Of a stretch of DNA of 64,000 bases, positions 54,255 through 61,183 are shown piece by piece (within the stretch, counting starts at the first letter, position 1; each line of letters begins with the position of its first letter). Where the stretch lies: contig JHYJ01000015.1 in NCBI GenBank assembly GCA_000621425.1, positions 1 through 64,000 on the forward strand, given 5' to 3'. The notes beneath the pieces were generated by a model, which saw only the letters and a list, made by a program, of their open reading frames with translations, had not been told where the DNA came from and made no database searches. This DNA comes from Lachnospiraceae bacterium AB2028 (lineage in GTDB: Bacteria; Bacillota; Clostridia; Lachnospirales; Lachnospiraceae). Made by a program: the position numbers and the translations under genes.

Positions 54255-55316
54255 ATGATCTCGTATACATTACACTTATCCAACAAGAAGCATGCTCTTA
54301 CTACCACAAAAAAAGTGGCAGCTGCGAGCAAGCATAATCTCCGCCAGTACGAAAGTCCGGAATATTGTCGGGACAATATTTACGTATTTATCGGCGGAGA
54401 TAATATTCTTGATGATCTGAAAGAAGCATATCATCAAGAATTTGACGCTTGCCTTGAAGAATATAACAAAGGCAAGCGTGCAGATCGAAAGATCAATGAT
54501 TATCTGAAATATGTTTCCGAAAGCGGGAAGAATGATGTGGCAGCTGAAATTGTCATACAGCTTGGTGATGCAGAATTCTGGCATGACAAATCGCTGGAGA
54601 TGAAGAAGCAGATGCTTCCAATCTTCGAAGATCAGCTGAAGCATCTTCAGGAACTTGTACCCGATTTTAGGATCGTATCAGCGGTCGTTCACCTGGATGA
54701 GCATTCACCACATGCTCATGTTATCGGACTTCCGATAGGCCGGGGATATAAGCGCGGTATGCAGAAGCAGGTGGCAAAAACGAGAGTATTTACGCAGGAA
54801 ATTCTTACCGAGCTTCAAGACAAAATGCATAAGTACGCTGAGCAGGAAATGAATGAACACCCGGAAATCTTTGAGGGCGAGGGCCTTAAGGAAATTGAGG
54901 AAGGCAGAAACAGTGACTGGTCAAAAGAGTTCTTTGTAAGAAAGAAGGCCGAAACCCTGGAATCATTGAATGAACAATATGCAGAAACGACAAATGCTGT
55001 TGAAGCGAATGAAACGGTTTTGGAGGAATTGAATAAGCAGACCGAGGAAACAATTCAGACGATGGTAGAAACGGAAGCTCAGAAGGAATTCATGAGGTAC
55101 GCATTTCTCAAAGAACCCAAAACACCAATCGGAAAACTTGTCGCTGGAGCATGGCGGAAGTTTAAGGAATGGTGGGATATGCACAAACGCAAGGCGGTTG
55201 AAGTAAAGACCAGAGAAAGCGTCTTGGGCAGACTGTCAGATTTAAAGAAAGAGACTGCTGAACGGCCAAGGAATCAGGTGATATCTAAGAAGCACAGAGG
55301 ATCGGAATTGGATTAA
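54255..55316 (+). CDS. MobV-family (Mob/Pre) relaxase
   Basis: A 353-residue relaxase. HLDEHSPHAH (His146-His156) is the three-His metal motif of MobV proteins, and KHNLRQYES near the N-terminus is motif I. It would nick at oriT and pilot the strand during mobilisation. The coiled-coil C-terminal half (about 235-300) is typical. AAAGGAG precedes the ATG. It is shorter than plasmid Pre proteins. No other transfer gene is seen, so it relies on helper elements. The gene contains an unusual cluster of inverted repeats at 54361-54479. Confidence 0.88.
   Translation: MISYTLHLSNKKHALTTTKKVAAASKHNLRQYESPEYCRDNIYVFIGGDNILDDLKEAYHQEFDACLEEYNKGKRADRKINDYLKYVSESGKNDVAAEIVIQLGDAEFWHDKSLEMKKQMLPIFEDQLKHLQELVPDFRIVSAVVHLDEHSPHAHVIGLPIGRGYKRGMQKQVAKTRVFTQEILTELQDKMHKYAEQEMNEHPEIFEGEGLKEIEEGRNSDWSKEFFVRKKAETLESLNEQYAETTNAVEANETVLEELNKQTEETIQTMVETEAQKEFMRYAFLKEPKTPIGKLVAGAWRKFKEWWDMHKRKAVEVKTRESVLGRLSDLKKETAERPRNQVISKKHRGSELD
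54361..54479. repeat. cluster of perfect inverted repeats inside the relaxase gene
   Basis: Three perfect repeats: AATATTGTC-GG-GACAATATT (54361-54380); ATTCTTGATGAT (54405-54416) with ATCATCAAGAAT (54430-54441), 12 bp; ACGCTTGCCTT (54445-54455) with AAGGCAAGCGT (54469-54479), 11 bp. The last two both have 13-base loops. Shorter ones follow at 54605-54618, 54621-54632, 54636-54650 and 54697-54719. Confidence 0.8.
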
Positions 55317-55336
55317 GCCACTTCTTTGATTGACAG

Positions 55337-55363
55337 TAACGGGGGCGTGCCACGCTCCCGTTA
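55337..55363 (+). terminator. hairpin after the relaxase gene
   Basis: TAACGGGGGCGT pairs with ACGCTCCCGTTA (12 pairs with one G-T) around a short loop. Only ATATG follows, so the T run is missing. It probably ends or stabilises the relaxase mRNA. The rest of the gap to 55643 contains no gene I can support; it holds the palindrome at 55487-55504. Confidence 0.55.
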
Positions 55364-55486
55364 TATGTCATAAGTTATCAAACTGCTCCTGTAATCCAAG
55401 ATAGAACAGATCAAGCTGATTCGGGAACATATCCATCCAGATATTATAATTACTCTCTGCATGTTCTAAAGATGGGAGAAGTCTTA

Positions 55487-55504
55487 AAAACCAAATATGG
55501 TTTT
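55487..55504. promoter_or_regulatory. distal operator-like palindrome upstream of fic
   Basis: AAAACCA-AATA-TGGTTTT is a perfect 7-bp inverted repeat with the same half-site as the operator at 55644-55675, about 160 bp upstream of it. A second site for the same repressor is likely. Confidence 0.5.
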
Positions 55505-55643
55505 ATTTGTTTTTTCTATCTTAGACAACAAAATACTGTATGTTGTTGTCTGATGAAGAAATAGATCTAGATATAGTGAATGGTAAGAATTCAGTATAAA
55601 AATAGACTTCTAAATGTGCTATATTTTGGATTATGAAAAATTA

Positions 55644-55687
55644 TTAAAACCAAAAATATTGACATTTGGTTTTAACAGTGCTATATT
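55644..55687 (+). promoter_or_regulatory. fic promoter with palindromic operator
   Basis: TTGACA (55659-55664), a 17-bp spacer and TATATT (55682-55687) form a near-consensus promoter. TTAAAACCAAA (55644-55654) and TTTGGTTTTAA (55665-55675), a perfect 11-bp inverted repeat, flank the -35 box, so bound protein would block polymerase. The C-terminal winged-helix-like part of the Fic protein is a candidate for autoregulation. Confidence 0.75.
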
Positions 55688-55705
55688 TATTTTGGAGGTG
55701 AGCAT

Positions 55706-56797
55706 ATGGGTAATGTGCAGGCTTATAACGCAAGTTTTTTACCTTTAAGTAATGGGAGCATTGATTATTCGTATTTTTTGGATGAATTGATAGATGCAAC
55801 TGCCAAACTTGAGGTGTATAAAGAGAAGATTGTTGATAGCAAGTTGGAAAGCAACTGGTTCATGCCGACATTACAGCAAAAAGAAGCGCTGGCTTCGTCT
55901 TTGCTAGAAGGAACGCAGGCAACACTTGATGGTGTACTTACAAATCAGGCAGAGCCAAATGATTCTGATCAGAATATTAATGAAGTTCTCAATTATTTTA
56001 ACGCATCAAAAAAAGGCATTCATATATTGGGAAGAGAAAATTTTTCAAATGAATTCTTTTGTGAACTGCATTCCATCCTGATGAATGGGAATGTGAGAAA
56101 ACCTGAAGTTATTGGAAAATACAGAACAGAACAAAACTATATAGGGAAAAATGACGGAACACATGCAATTACATATACGCCTCCGGCCCCAGAGAAGGTA
56201 CCAGAGCTAATGGATAATTTAATCTCTTATATCAATGAGCCATCTGATATTCTAAAGCCTTTAGTAAGAATATCAGTCATACATGCTCAGTTTGAGACTA
56301 TACATCCATTTATGGATGGAAATGGGCGTGTTGGAAGAATGCTTATTCCGCTGTATTTGTATTATACAAAACAAATAGAACTTCCTTGTTTTTTTATTAG
56401 TGAAGCACTTGAACATGATAAATTGAGATATTATAACCTCCTAAACAATATAAGGCAGAAAGATGATTGGAACGAGTGGATTAAATTCTTTCTCGCTACA
56501 GTTGCAAAACAATGTGATAAGTATATCAGCATTGTTACAGCAATAAACAAACTATATGATTCACATATGAGTATTGCATGTAATTTTACAAAATCGTCTA
56601 ATGTGGTGCCGGTTATTAACATGTTATATCAATATCCAATCACAACAGCTAAGCAGATTGTTGGAAAAACAAAGCTTCCACTGACGAGTGTTAACAGGCT
56701 TTTGAATATGATGGTTGACGAAAAAATTCTTATAACCGACGGAAAACAGAGAAATAAAAAATATATATATTATGGATTATTAGATATTATTCGCTAA
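55706..56797 (+). CDS. Fic-family protein with N-terminal inhibitory motif
   Basis: A 363-residue Fic protein. The complete active motif HPFMDGNGRVGR (His200) predicts AMP transfer from ATP to a hydroxyl group of a target protein. SSLLEG (Ser64, Glu68) in the N-terminal helical part matches the inhibitory (S/T)xxxE(G/N) motif of class II Fic proteins, whose Glu blocks ATP binding. The C-terminal about 70 residues look like a winged helix (TTAKQIVGKTKLPLTSVNRLL). GGAGG precedes the ATG. It has its own strong promoter and operator. It may act as a toxin-like or stress regulator carried by the island. Confidence 0.92.
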   Translation: MGNVQAYNASFLPLSNGSIDYSYFLDELIDATAKLEVYKEKIVDSKLESNWFMPTLQQKEALASSLLEGTQATLDGVLTNQAEPNDSDQNINEVLNYFNASKKGIHILGRENFSNEFFCELHSILMNGNVRKPEVIGKYRTEQNYIGKNDGTHAITYTPPAPEKVPELMDNLISYINEPSDILKPLVRISVIHAQFETIHPFMDGNGRVGRMLIPLYLYYTKQIELPCFFISEALEHDKLRYYNLLNNIRQKDDWNEWIKFFLATVAKQCDKYISIVTAINKLYDSHMSIACNFTKSSNVVPVINMLYQYPITTAKQIVGKTKLPLTSVNRLLNMMVDEKILITDGKQRNKKYIYYGLLDIIR

Positions 56798-56864
56798 GAA
56801 TAATTTGCTGATAAAATCTTCTTGAAAGGTGGGGTGATGTGATTTGATTGCGATAAAAAAGAAA

Positions 56865-56992
56865 AACGTATAACTGTTGGAGCAGCTATACGTTCTCTCA
56901 GCGAAAGATTCTGTAGAATCTCTCTAAACAGGTAAGAATTATTCTACCACAATCTTTCTATGAGAGCAATAAAAAATAGAATATTTTTATTG
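56865..56992. repeat. array of three hairpins between fic and the toxin gene
   Basis: AACGTATA (56865-56872) pairs with TATACGTT (56887-56894). Next, a long interrupted hairpin: CTCTCA, AAAGATT, GTAGAAT (56895-56919) pair in order with ATTCTAC, AATCTTT, TGAGAG (56941-56966). Last, CAATAAAAAATA (56967-56978) pairs with TATTTTTATTG (56982-56992). The order and abutment suggest a structured RNA or small MITE-like element. The 292-bp gap holds no gene I can support. Confidence 0.6.
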
Positions 56993-57089
56993 TTTAGCCC
57001 GCGAATATGCTGGCAGAAAGATGAGGTACAAATGATTAACGAAATTATCGTAGTTCCTTGTCTGTCGATTATGACAGGAGGGAACTATT

Positions 57090-57581
57090 ATGGGCACAAC
57101 TAAAACAGGAAGAACCTTAAATACACATGGGGCAAGGGGCTCTGCGAGCCAGTATGCCGTAGTTCATTCAAATGAAGGTGATTATACAAAGCCTGGAAAG
57201 AATCAACATATAAGGTTGAAGGCGGGGGGACACGGTCAGGCAGGAATGAATGAACTTGATAAATATGGCATAGAATACCATGTTGTAAAAACATATCCAA
57301 ATGGCGTCAGAGTAGGATATGTTCCTAACCATAAAGAAAAACGTAAGAAAACAGGTACAGGACAATCGTGGTTCCCTAAAGAATGGACAAGTAAAGATAT
57401 TAAACGTGCCGGTGAACATGTTGCTAATTTAAAGCACAACAAAAGTGCATCGGTTAAAGATGGGAAACCGGTTTTTGGAATGTGGAAAGGTGTTCGAGTT
57501 GGTGTGATTCGAACAAATGGCATTATTGCTACTATTTTTCCAGATTCAAATCAACCTACAAAGAAACGAGGTAAAAAGTAA
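57090..57581 (+). CDS. stand-alone EndoU-type nuclease toxin
   Basis: A 163-residue protein resembling the C-terminal toxin domain of contact-dependent or polymorphic toxins of the EndoU class: GGHGQAGMNEL, KTYPNGVRVGYVP, GTGQSWFPKEWT and GVRVGVIRTNG-IIATIFPD. EndoU domains are metal-independent RNases using His and Lys. The usual large secretion and repeat region is absent, so this is an orphan toxin cassette. GGAGGG precedes the ATG. The next gene starts one base before this stop, the usual toxin-immunity layout. Confidence 0.78.
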   Translation: MGTTKTGRTLNTHGARGSASQYAVVHSNEGDYTKPGKNQHIRLKAGGHGQAGMNELDKYGIEYHVVKTYPNGVRVGYVPNHKEKRKKTGTGQSWFPKEWTSKDIKRAGEHVANLKHNKSASVKDGKPVFGMWKGVRVGVIRTNGIIATIFPDSNQPTKKRGKK

Positions 57582-57928
57582 TGGATATTATAAGGTTTAG
57601 AGAAGTTATAAAACAGCGCGAAGAAACTGATGATGAATGGACATTTGGAGTTGAGCAGTGTTGGAAAAAAGAGATTGAAATTCTTGCTGAAGACATTCCT
57701 TCTACAATCAATTTTCTAAAAAATGACTGTACAGCAGAAGAGTACTCGTGGATTAGCGAAGTAATTGATGATGTAGTGGAGAAAGTTCGCAGCAAAGAAC
57801 TTGTTCAGTGTTATAAAGATCTCATGGTAAAGTTCCCGGAGGAATGCGTCAAGTATAATATTGCAGGAAGCATCGAAAGTGCAGAGGCGATACTTACATG
57901 GGAGGATGAAAATGAAAAAAAAGGTTGA
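57581..57928 (+). CDS. probable immunity protein for the EndoU-type toxin
   Basis: A 115-residue acidic, helical protein (many Glu and Asp), small and soluble, immediately coupled to the toxin gene. Such placement, size and acidity are typical of polymorphic-toxin immunity proteins. I cannot name its family. Its 3-prime end overlaps the next gene, which starts at 57912. Confidence 0.7.
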   Translation: MDIIRFREVIKQREETDDEWTFGVEQCWKKEIEILAEDIPSTINFLKNDCTAEEYSWISEVIDDVVEKVRSKELVQCYKDLMVKFPEECVKYNIAGSIESAEAILTWEDENEKKG

Positions 57929-58589
57929 AAATTTAGTAGATGAAGGATTCAGAATCGGCCTTGTCGAAACAGCCTTTTTTGATGGTAAATTTGAAATCCC
58001 TCATATAGATGCACCAAAAGAGATAATTATTCCAAAAGGAATGATTCCATTTTCTATCAGAGAACGCAGTACAGATAAAAGAGATTTCGTATGTTTTTAT
58101 GAACACGATAAAAACTTCAGAGAAATTCTTACTGATACTGAGGATTTTGTAGATGATTTGAAAAGGTATCCCGGAGTCATATCGCCAGACTGTTCATTGT
58201 ATATCGATGCTCCATTATGTGTACAAATAGCAGATATTTATCTTAATAGGGCTGTAGGCTACTATCTTTCACAGCAGGGGATATATGTGATTCCTAATAT
58301 AAGATGGGGTGACGAACGTACATACACAGATGCATTGTTGGGAGAAAAGGTTGCCTTTCAGGGTGTTGATAAGCATAGCATTGTATCTGTTGGTACTTAT
58401 GGGCAGATACAGACAGCTGAATCTAAGAGGTATTTCAGGGAAGGTCTTATAGCAATGTTGGACGAATTAGAACCACAAGTGGTTTTAGTCTATGGTAGTA
58501 TGCCAAATCAAATATTTGGAGGCCTGTCTGATAGGACCCAGTTTGTGCAGTTTCCTGATTGGACAACAAGAATGAAAACCACAAAATAG
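57912..58589 (+). CDS. DUF4417 domain-containing protein
   Basis: I choose the ATG at 57912, six bases after GGAGG, giving 225 residues; a longer frame from 57861 overlaps the preceding gene more. Features: VCFYEHDKNFREIL, SPDCSLYIDAP, NRAVGYYLSQQGIYVIPNIRWGDE and VVLVYGSMP match DUF4417, found on phages and mobile elements and of unknown function. It is coupled to the probable immunity gene and could be part of the toxin cassette or a separate mobile gene. Confidence 0.8.
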   Translation: MKKKVENLVDEGFRIGLVETAFFDGKFEIPHIDAPKEIIIPKGMIPFSIRERSTDKRDFVCFYEHDKNFREILTDTEDFVDDLKRYPGVISPDCSLYIDAPLCVQIADIYLNRAVGYYLSQQGIYVIPNIRWGDERTYTDALLGEKVAFQGVDKHSIVSVGTYGQIQTAESKRYFREGLIAMLDELEPQVVLVYGSMPNQIFGGLSDRTQFVQFPDWTTRMKTTK

Positions 58590-58606
58590 TTGTGCCACTT
58601 AACCGG

Positions 58607-58640
58607 TTTGATAACACTCCCGTGATAACAATTTGATAAC
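58607..58640. repeat. triple GATAAC repeat, possible integrase arm sites
   Basis: TTTGATAAC (58607-58615), GTGATAAC (58622-58629) and TTTGATAAC (58632-58640) are closely spaced direct repeats in the noncoding stretch between the DUF4417 gene and repeat copy 2. A CCCTAAC/GTTAGGG inverted repeat lies at 58707-58744. Together they look like an att-type region, but no integrase is present. Confidence 0.45.
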
Positions 58641-58765
58641 GTTAGCTGATACAGTCCGTGTGATATGGACAGCTGAAACCAAATGGAATCAAATCGTGAC
58701 AGAGAACCCTAACAAAAATGTTTAAGACACAGGTTTAGTTAGGGAGCTGGAATAGTAAAAAAACT

Positions 58766-58883
58766 ACGGGGACCCGCATGGATACAGGGTTCCCGTTTTT
58801 TATGTCAACATTTCGTCAACAGAAATCATTTTTTCGTTCTACAGGGATATTGAACTGGCTGATCTGATCCTTGATGTCGTCTT
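58766..58883. repeat. direct repeat copy 2 (truncated)
   Basis: About 118 bp matching 53291-53415, including an imperfect copy of the guaA terminator, TGTCAACA/CGTCAACA (58803-58810 and 58814-58821) and the 3-prime end of the minus-strand island gene. Similarity ends sharply at about 58883, a recombination junction. The copy differs at several scattered bases, so it is not recent or came from a related element. Confidence 0.85.
58816..58883 (-). pseudogene. 3-prime fragment of the island hypothetical gene
   Basis: On the minus strand it reads DDIKDQISQFNIPVERKNDFC then stop, against DDIKDQISQFNIPVELNK in the intact gene at 53357. The upstream part is lost at the junction near 58883. It is a remnant from duplication or from a second element. 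Confidence 0.75.
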
Positions 58884-59099
58884 GCAAAGAATTATGTTGG
58901 TAAGAAAAAACCTATGTTCGAAAATGGCCAGATTGCAAACGCAAATGATTTGATAGCGGCTGGATTAAAAACTCAGGGATTGCCTAATGATAAAGATTCT
59001 GTTGCGAATTTGTCTGTAGAAGATGCATATTCGGAACTTGGAGTTGCTCTTGCCGCAGGTGATGACGCTGACGATGAGGAGAACGAGGATGACGAATAG
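58882..59099 (+). pseudogene. C-terminal fragment of an unidentified (phage-like) gene
   Basis: A frame entering from the junction reads AKNYVGKKKPMFENGQIANA and ends with an acidic tail rich in Asp and Glu. An ATG at 58914 gives 61 residues but has no ribosome site. It looks like the end of a larger gene cut at the recombination point, perhaps of a phage or mobile element. A terminator follows at 59144. Confidence 0.5.
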
Positions 59100-59143
59100 T
59101 AACTGTCAAAGGTTTTAGAAATATTATAATATCGGTTTATCAG

Positions 59144-59185
59144 ACGGTGGCGATTGATCTTAACAGATTTATCCCACCGTTTTTA
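59144..59185 (+). terminator. rho-independent terminator
   Basis: ACGGTGG (59144-59150) pairs with CCACCGT (59174-59180), with a long loop and TTTTTATTT after it. It ends the fragment gene before it. Confidence 0.75.
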
Positions 59186-59226
59186 TTTGCCGAAAGCACG
59201 GCAAAAATGAAAGGAGATTTTCAAAA

Positions 59227-59378
59227 ATGGAGAAAAAAATGACAAGGAAGAAAGGGAACTGCAGAAACTTAACGAGGCAAAGGCAAACCTTGCCAGAGTG
59301 AAGAGAGAGCAGAGGGTACAGTTAAGGAAGGAGTGTGCATTTTTTGCCTGTGTTCCCTACCAGGCAGTGCTTGCGTAG
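59227..59378 (+). pseudogene. frameshifted small coiled-coil gene
   Basis: AAAGGAG and an ATG (59227) start a frame that is soon out of phase. Adding one base in the seven-A run (59233-59239) restores MEKKNDKEERELQKLNEAKA and a Lys/Glu-rich helix to the TAG at 59376. This is a probable single-base deletion in a homopolymer, so either decay or slippage. The product is unknown. Confidence 0.5.
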
Positions 59379-59411
59379 ACCTAAAATGCTATTTTACAAG
59401 CCTGGGTTAGC

Positions 59412-59439
59412 TTGAAAAAAAGCCCATAAATGCTATAAT
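59412..59439 (+). promoter_or_regulatory. promoter of the PIN-domain gene
   Basis: TTGAAA (59412-59417), a 16-bp spacer and TATAAT (59434-59439). The -10 box overlaps an in-frame ATG at 59438, which therefore cannot be the start. It supports the ATG at 59471. Confidence 0.7.
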
Positions 59440-59470
59440 GAAACCAACTAAAGGGGAAGCGAAAAGAACC

Positions 59471-59986
59471 ATGCCTGAAGATAAAAATATTGATAATATA
59501 ACAAAAGAAGAAGTTGTTTCTCACAAAATAAGGGTATATCTGGATAACTGTGCTTATAACAGACCTTATGACGATCAGTCGCAGTTTAAGATTGAGCTGG
59601 AAACTCTTGCTAAACTCAAAATCCAGCGTATGATCAAGGATCATCAGATAGAGCTTGCATCATCATATATGTCGATTTATGAGTGCGGAGAGAATCCGGA
59701 TTCCAGTCGTGCTGAACTTATAACTGCTTTCATCAACAAGCATTCATCTGCGTTTGTCAGTCTAAACAACAAGACTGCTATAGAGGAAAAGGCACATGAA
59801 ATCATGAAGACAGGAATTAAATTTAAGGATGCCTGCCATATTGCTTCTGCAATATGCGCCAGAGCCGATTATCTAGTAACAACGGATATGAGAATGTTGA
59901 AATACAAGACGGACGAGATAAAACTGATCAATCCGATAGACTTCTTCATGAACGAATCTGATGAAACAGAAAAAGGAGGCGAATAA
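59471..59986 (+). CDS. PIN-domain ribonuclease-like protein
   Basis: From the ATG at 59471 (AAGGGGAAG upstream), 171 residues. The PIN acidic residues are visible: Asp in RVYLDNCAYNRP, Glu in IYECGEN, Asp in FKDACHIASA and Asp in VTTDMRML. Such proteins are Mg-dependent RNases, usually toxins of VapC-type pairs. Here the toxin-like gene comes first, and two small genes follow in the same operon. AGGAGG for the next gene lies at this gene's end. Confidence 0.82.
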   Translation: MPEDKNIDNITKEEVVSHKIRVYLDNCAYNRPYDDQSQFKIELETLAKLKIQRMIKDHQIELASSYMSIYECGENPDSSRAELITAFINKHSSAFVSLNNKTAIEEKAHEIMKTGIKFKDACHIASAICARADYLVTTDMRMLKYKTDEIKLINPIDFFMNESDETEKGGE

Positions 59987-59988
59987 CA

Positions 59989-60240
59989 ATGACTACAATG
60001 CAAGAAACTTCTGCTGTCAGCAAATTTGATTTATATAGTCGTGGGATGCATGCTCTCCATAATGTGTTAGGAACAGTCGATGCTGAGGAATTCATTTCGC
60101 TGGTCAAAAGTGACCGGTTTGATTATACAGAGTGGCAGAGACAACATTTCGACCAGAAGACACCTGAACAGATTAGTATGGAGGCTGAGGCATATGTTAC
60201 AGAACATCCTTATGCCGGTGATCCGTCTACGATAATATAG
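59989..60240 (+). CDS. small partner of the PIN protein, possible antitoxin
   Basis: An 83-residue acidic protein, coupled two bases behind the PIN gene with a strong AGGAGG. The pattern (GMHALHNVLGTVDAEEFISLV, FDYTEWQRQ) recurs in small proteins next to PIN-domain genes, as I recall. There is no clear DNA-binding motif. It may neutralise the PIN protein, in reversed order to the usual antitoxin-toxin layout. Confidence 0.62.
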   Translation: MTTMQETSAVSKFDLYSRGMHALHNVLGTVDAEEFISLVKSDRFDYTEWQRQHFDQKTPEQISMEAEAYVTEHPYAGDPSTII

Positions 60241-60243
60241 ATT

Positions 60244-60432
60244 ATGGAATCAGTTTCACAACCCTCAAAACGGACACTCGGTATTGCAAATGGAAAATAC
60301 AATATTCCTGACAATATTGATGTATGTAATGATGAAATAGCAGAGATGTTTGAAGTAAATGAACACTCCGGCTCTGTCAACAAAATGTCAACAAAAGTCT
60401 CAGAAAAATCGGAAACCAGGTGGAATGTGTAG
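60244..60432 (+). CDS. short antitoxin-like protein, truncated or extended at the island edge
   Basis: A 62-residue frame starting four bases after the previous stop. RTLGIANGKYNIPDNIDVC-NDEIAEMF resembles the C-terminal tail of antitoxins paired with PIN toxins, while a DNA-binding N-terminus is missing. The last 20 residues are read through the GTCAACA repeats, so the original end was probably earlier. No ribosome site is evident. It is either a fragment or a small genuine peptide. Confidence 0.5.
   Translation: MESVSQPSKRTLGIANGKYNIPDNIDVCNDEIAEMFEVNEHSGSVNKMSTKVSEKSETRWNV
60375..60393. repeat. third GTCAACA pair, probable right island boundary
   Basis: TGTCAACA (60375-60382) and TGTCAACA (60386-60393), 11 bp apart, match the pairs in the two long repeats. 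This is the likely right edge of the island. The gap from here to 60632 contains a terminator and no gene. Confidence 0.65.
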
Positions 60433-60514
60433 AAAAAATACACTATATATGGTGAATGAAGAATGTGGTGGACAGAAAATATAGTTGACAGTATAGAGCT
60501 CGAATAGTTTCAAG

Positions 60515-60556
60515 AACCTTGGAATGCCTTATCATTAAGCTTTTCCAAGGTTTTTA
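60515..60556 (+). terminator. rho-independent terminator
   Basis: AACCTTGGAA (60515-60524) pairs with TTCCAAGGTT (60543-60552) and is followed by a T run. It ends transcripts leaving the island before the GNAT gene. Confidence 0.85.
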
Positions 60557-60631
60557 TTTTGTAGGGTACCTTTTTGATACGTGTTTAGTTTTATTTTGAT
60601 AAAAATGTAAAGTATAAGAGAGTAATACAAA

Positions 60632-61078
60632 ATGGAAGAAGAATTTATTGTACTGGACGATTCATATCTCCGGGAAATGGCGGAGCTTTTCAGGAAGACC
60701 TTCGGAAGTGCGCCCTGGAATGACGACTGGAGCGATACGGAACAGCTGATGGAATACATTACGGAGATTTCCCATGGATACCGTGCATTGAACTACGGCA
60801 TTGTTAGGGACGGAAAGCTGTGCGCGGTCTCCATCGGCCAGGTAAAGCACTGGTGGCAGGGACTGGAATATTACCTGGACGAGCTGTTTGTGGATCCTGA
60901 CTGTCAGGGCCAGGGACTGGGCTCGCGTTTCCTGAAGCTTATAGAAGAAGATATAAAGAAGCGCGGCCTGGCCGGAATATATCTTGAGACCGACAATGAC
61001 AAGCCGGCCTATAAGTTCTATCAGGATAAGGGCTTTACCGAGCTGGCGGGCCATGTAAGTTTCTTTAAGGAAATCTGA
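60632..61078 (+). CDS. GNAT-family N-acetyltransferase
   Basis: A 148-residue acetyltransferase. LDELFVDPDCQGQGLGSRFL holds the acetyl-CoA loop (QGQGLG), and the C-terminal strand has NDKPAYKFYQDKGF. Similar proteins are annotated as aminoglycoside 6-prime-N-acetyltransferase-like, but the substrate cannot be read from sequence. The ribosome site is weak. It is monocistronic just outside the island. Confidence 0.88.
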   Translation: MEEEFIVLDDSYLREMAELFRKTFGSAPWNDDWSDTEQLMEYITEISHGYRALNYGIVRDGKLCAVSIGQVKHWWQGLEYYLDELFVDPDCQGQGLGSRFLKLIEEDIKKRGLAGIYLETDNDKPAYKFYQDKGFTELAGHVSFFKEI

Positions 61079-61183
61079 CTTCTTGTGCTGAAAAAACGAA
61101 AAAAATTATATAAAAGTCATGTTTTAATGGTAAAATATAGGCCATAGGGTGTTTTCTTTAAGTGTAGGGAATGGAGGGGTTAC

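Larger units (their letters stand above)
53291..60432. mobile_element. decayed genomic island at the guaA 3-prime end, possibly two tandem elements
   Basis: Between the guaA terminator and about 60.4 kb the genes change to mobile-element type: MobV relaxase, Fic, EndoU toxin set, DUF4417, PIN cassette, with several broken frames. The start region (53291-53415) is duplicated at 58766-58883. Paired GTCAACA motifs at 53334-53352, 58803-58821 and 60375-60393 (period 11 bp) look like integrase arm sites and divide the island into two parts. No integrase gene is present, so it is probably immobile or acts in trans. Boundaries are inferred. Confidence 0.65.

Noticed and set aside
56865-56992. CRISPR-like array
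   Set aside because: The hairpins differ from one another and there are no regularly spaced identical repeats; no cas genes occur in the window.
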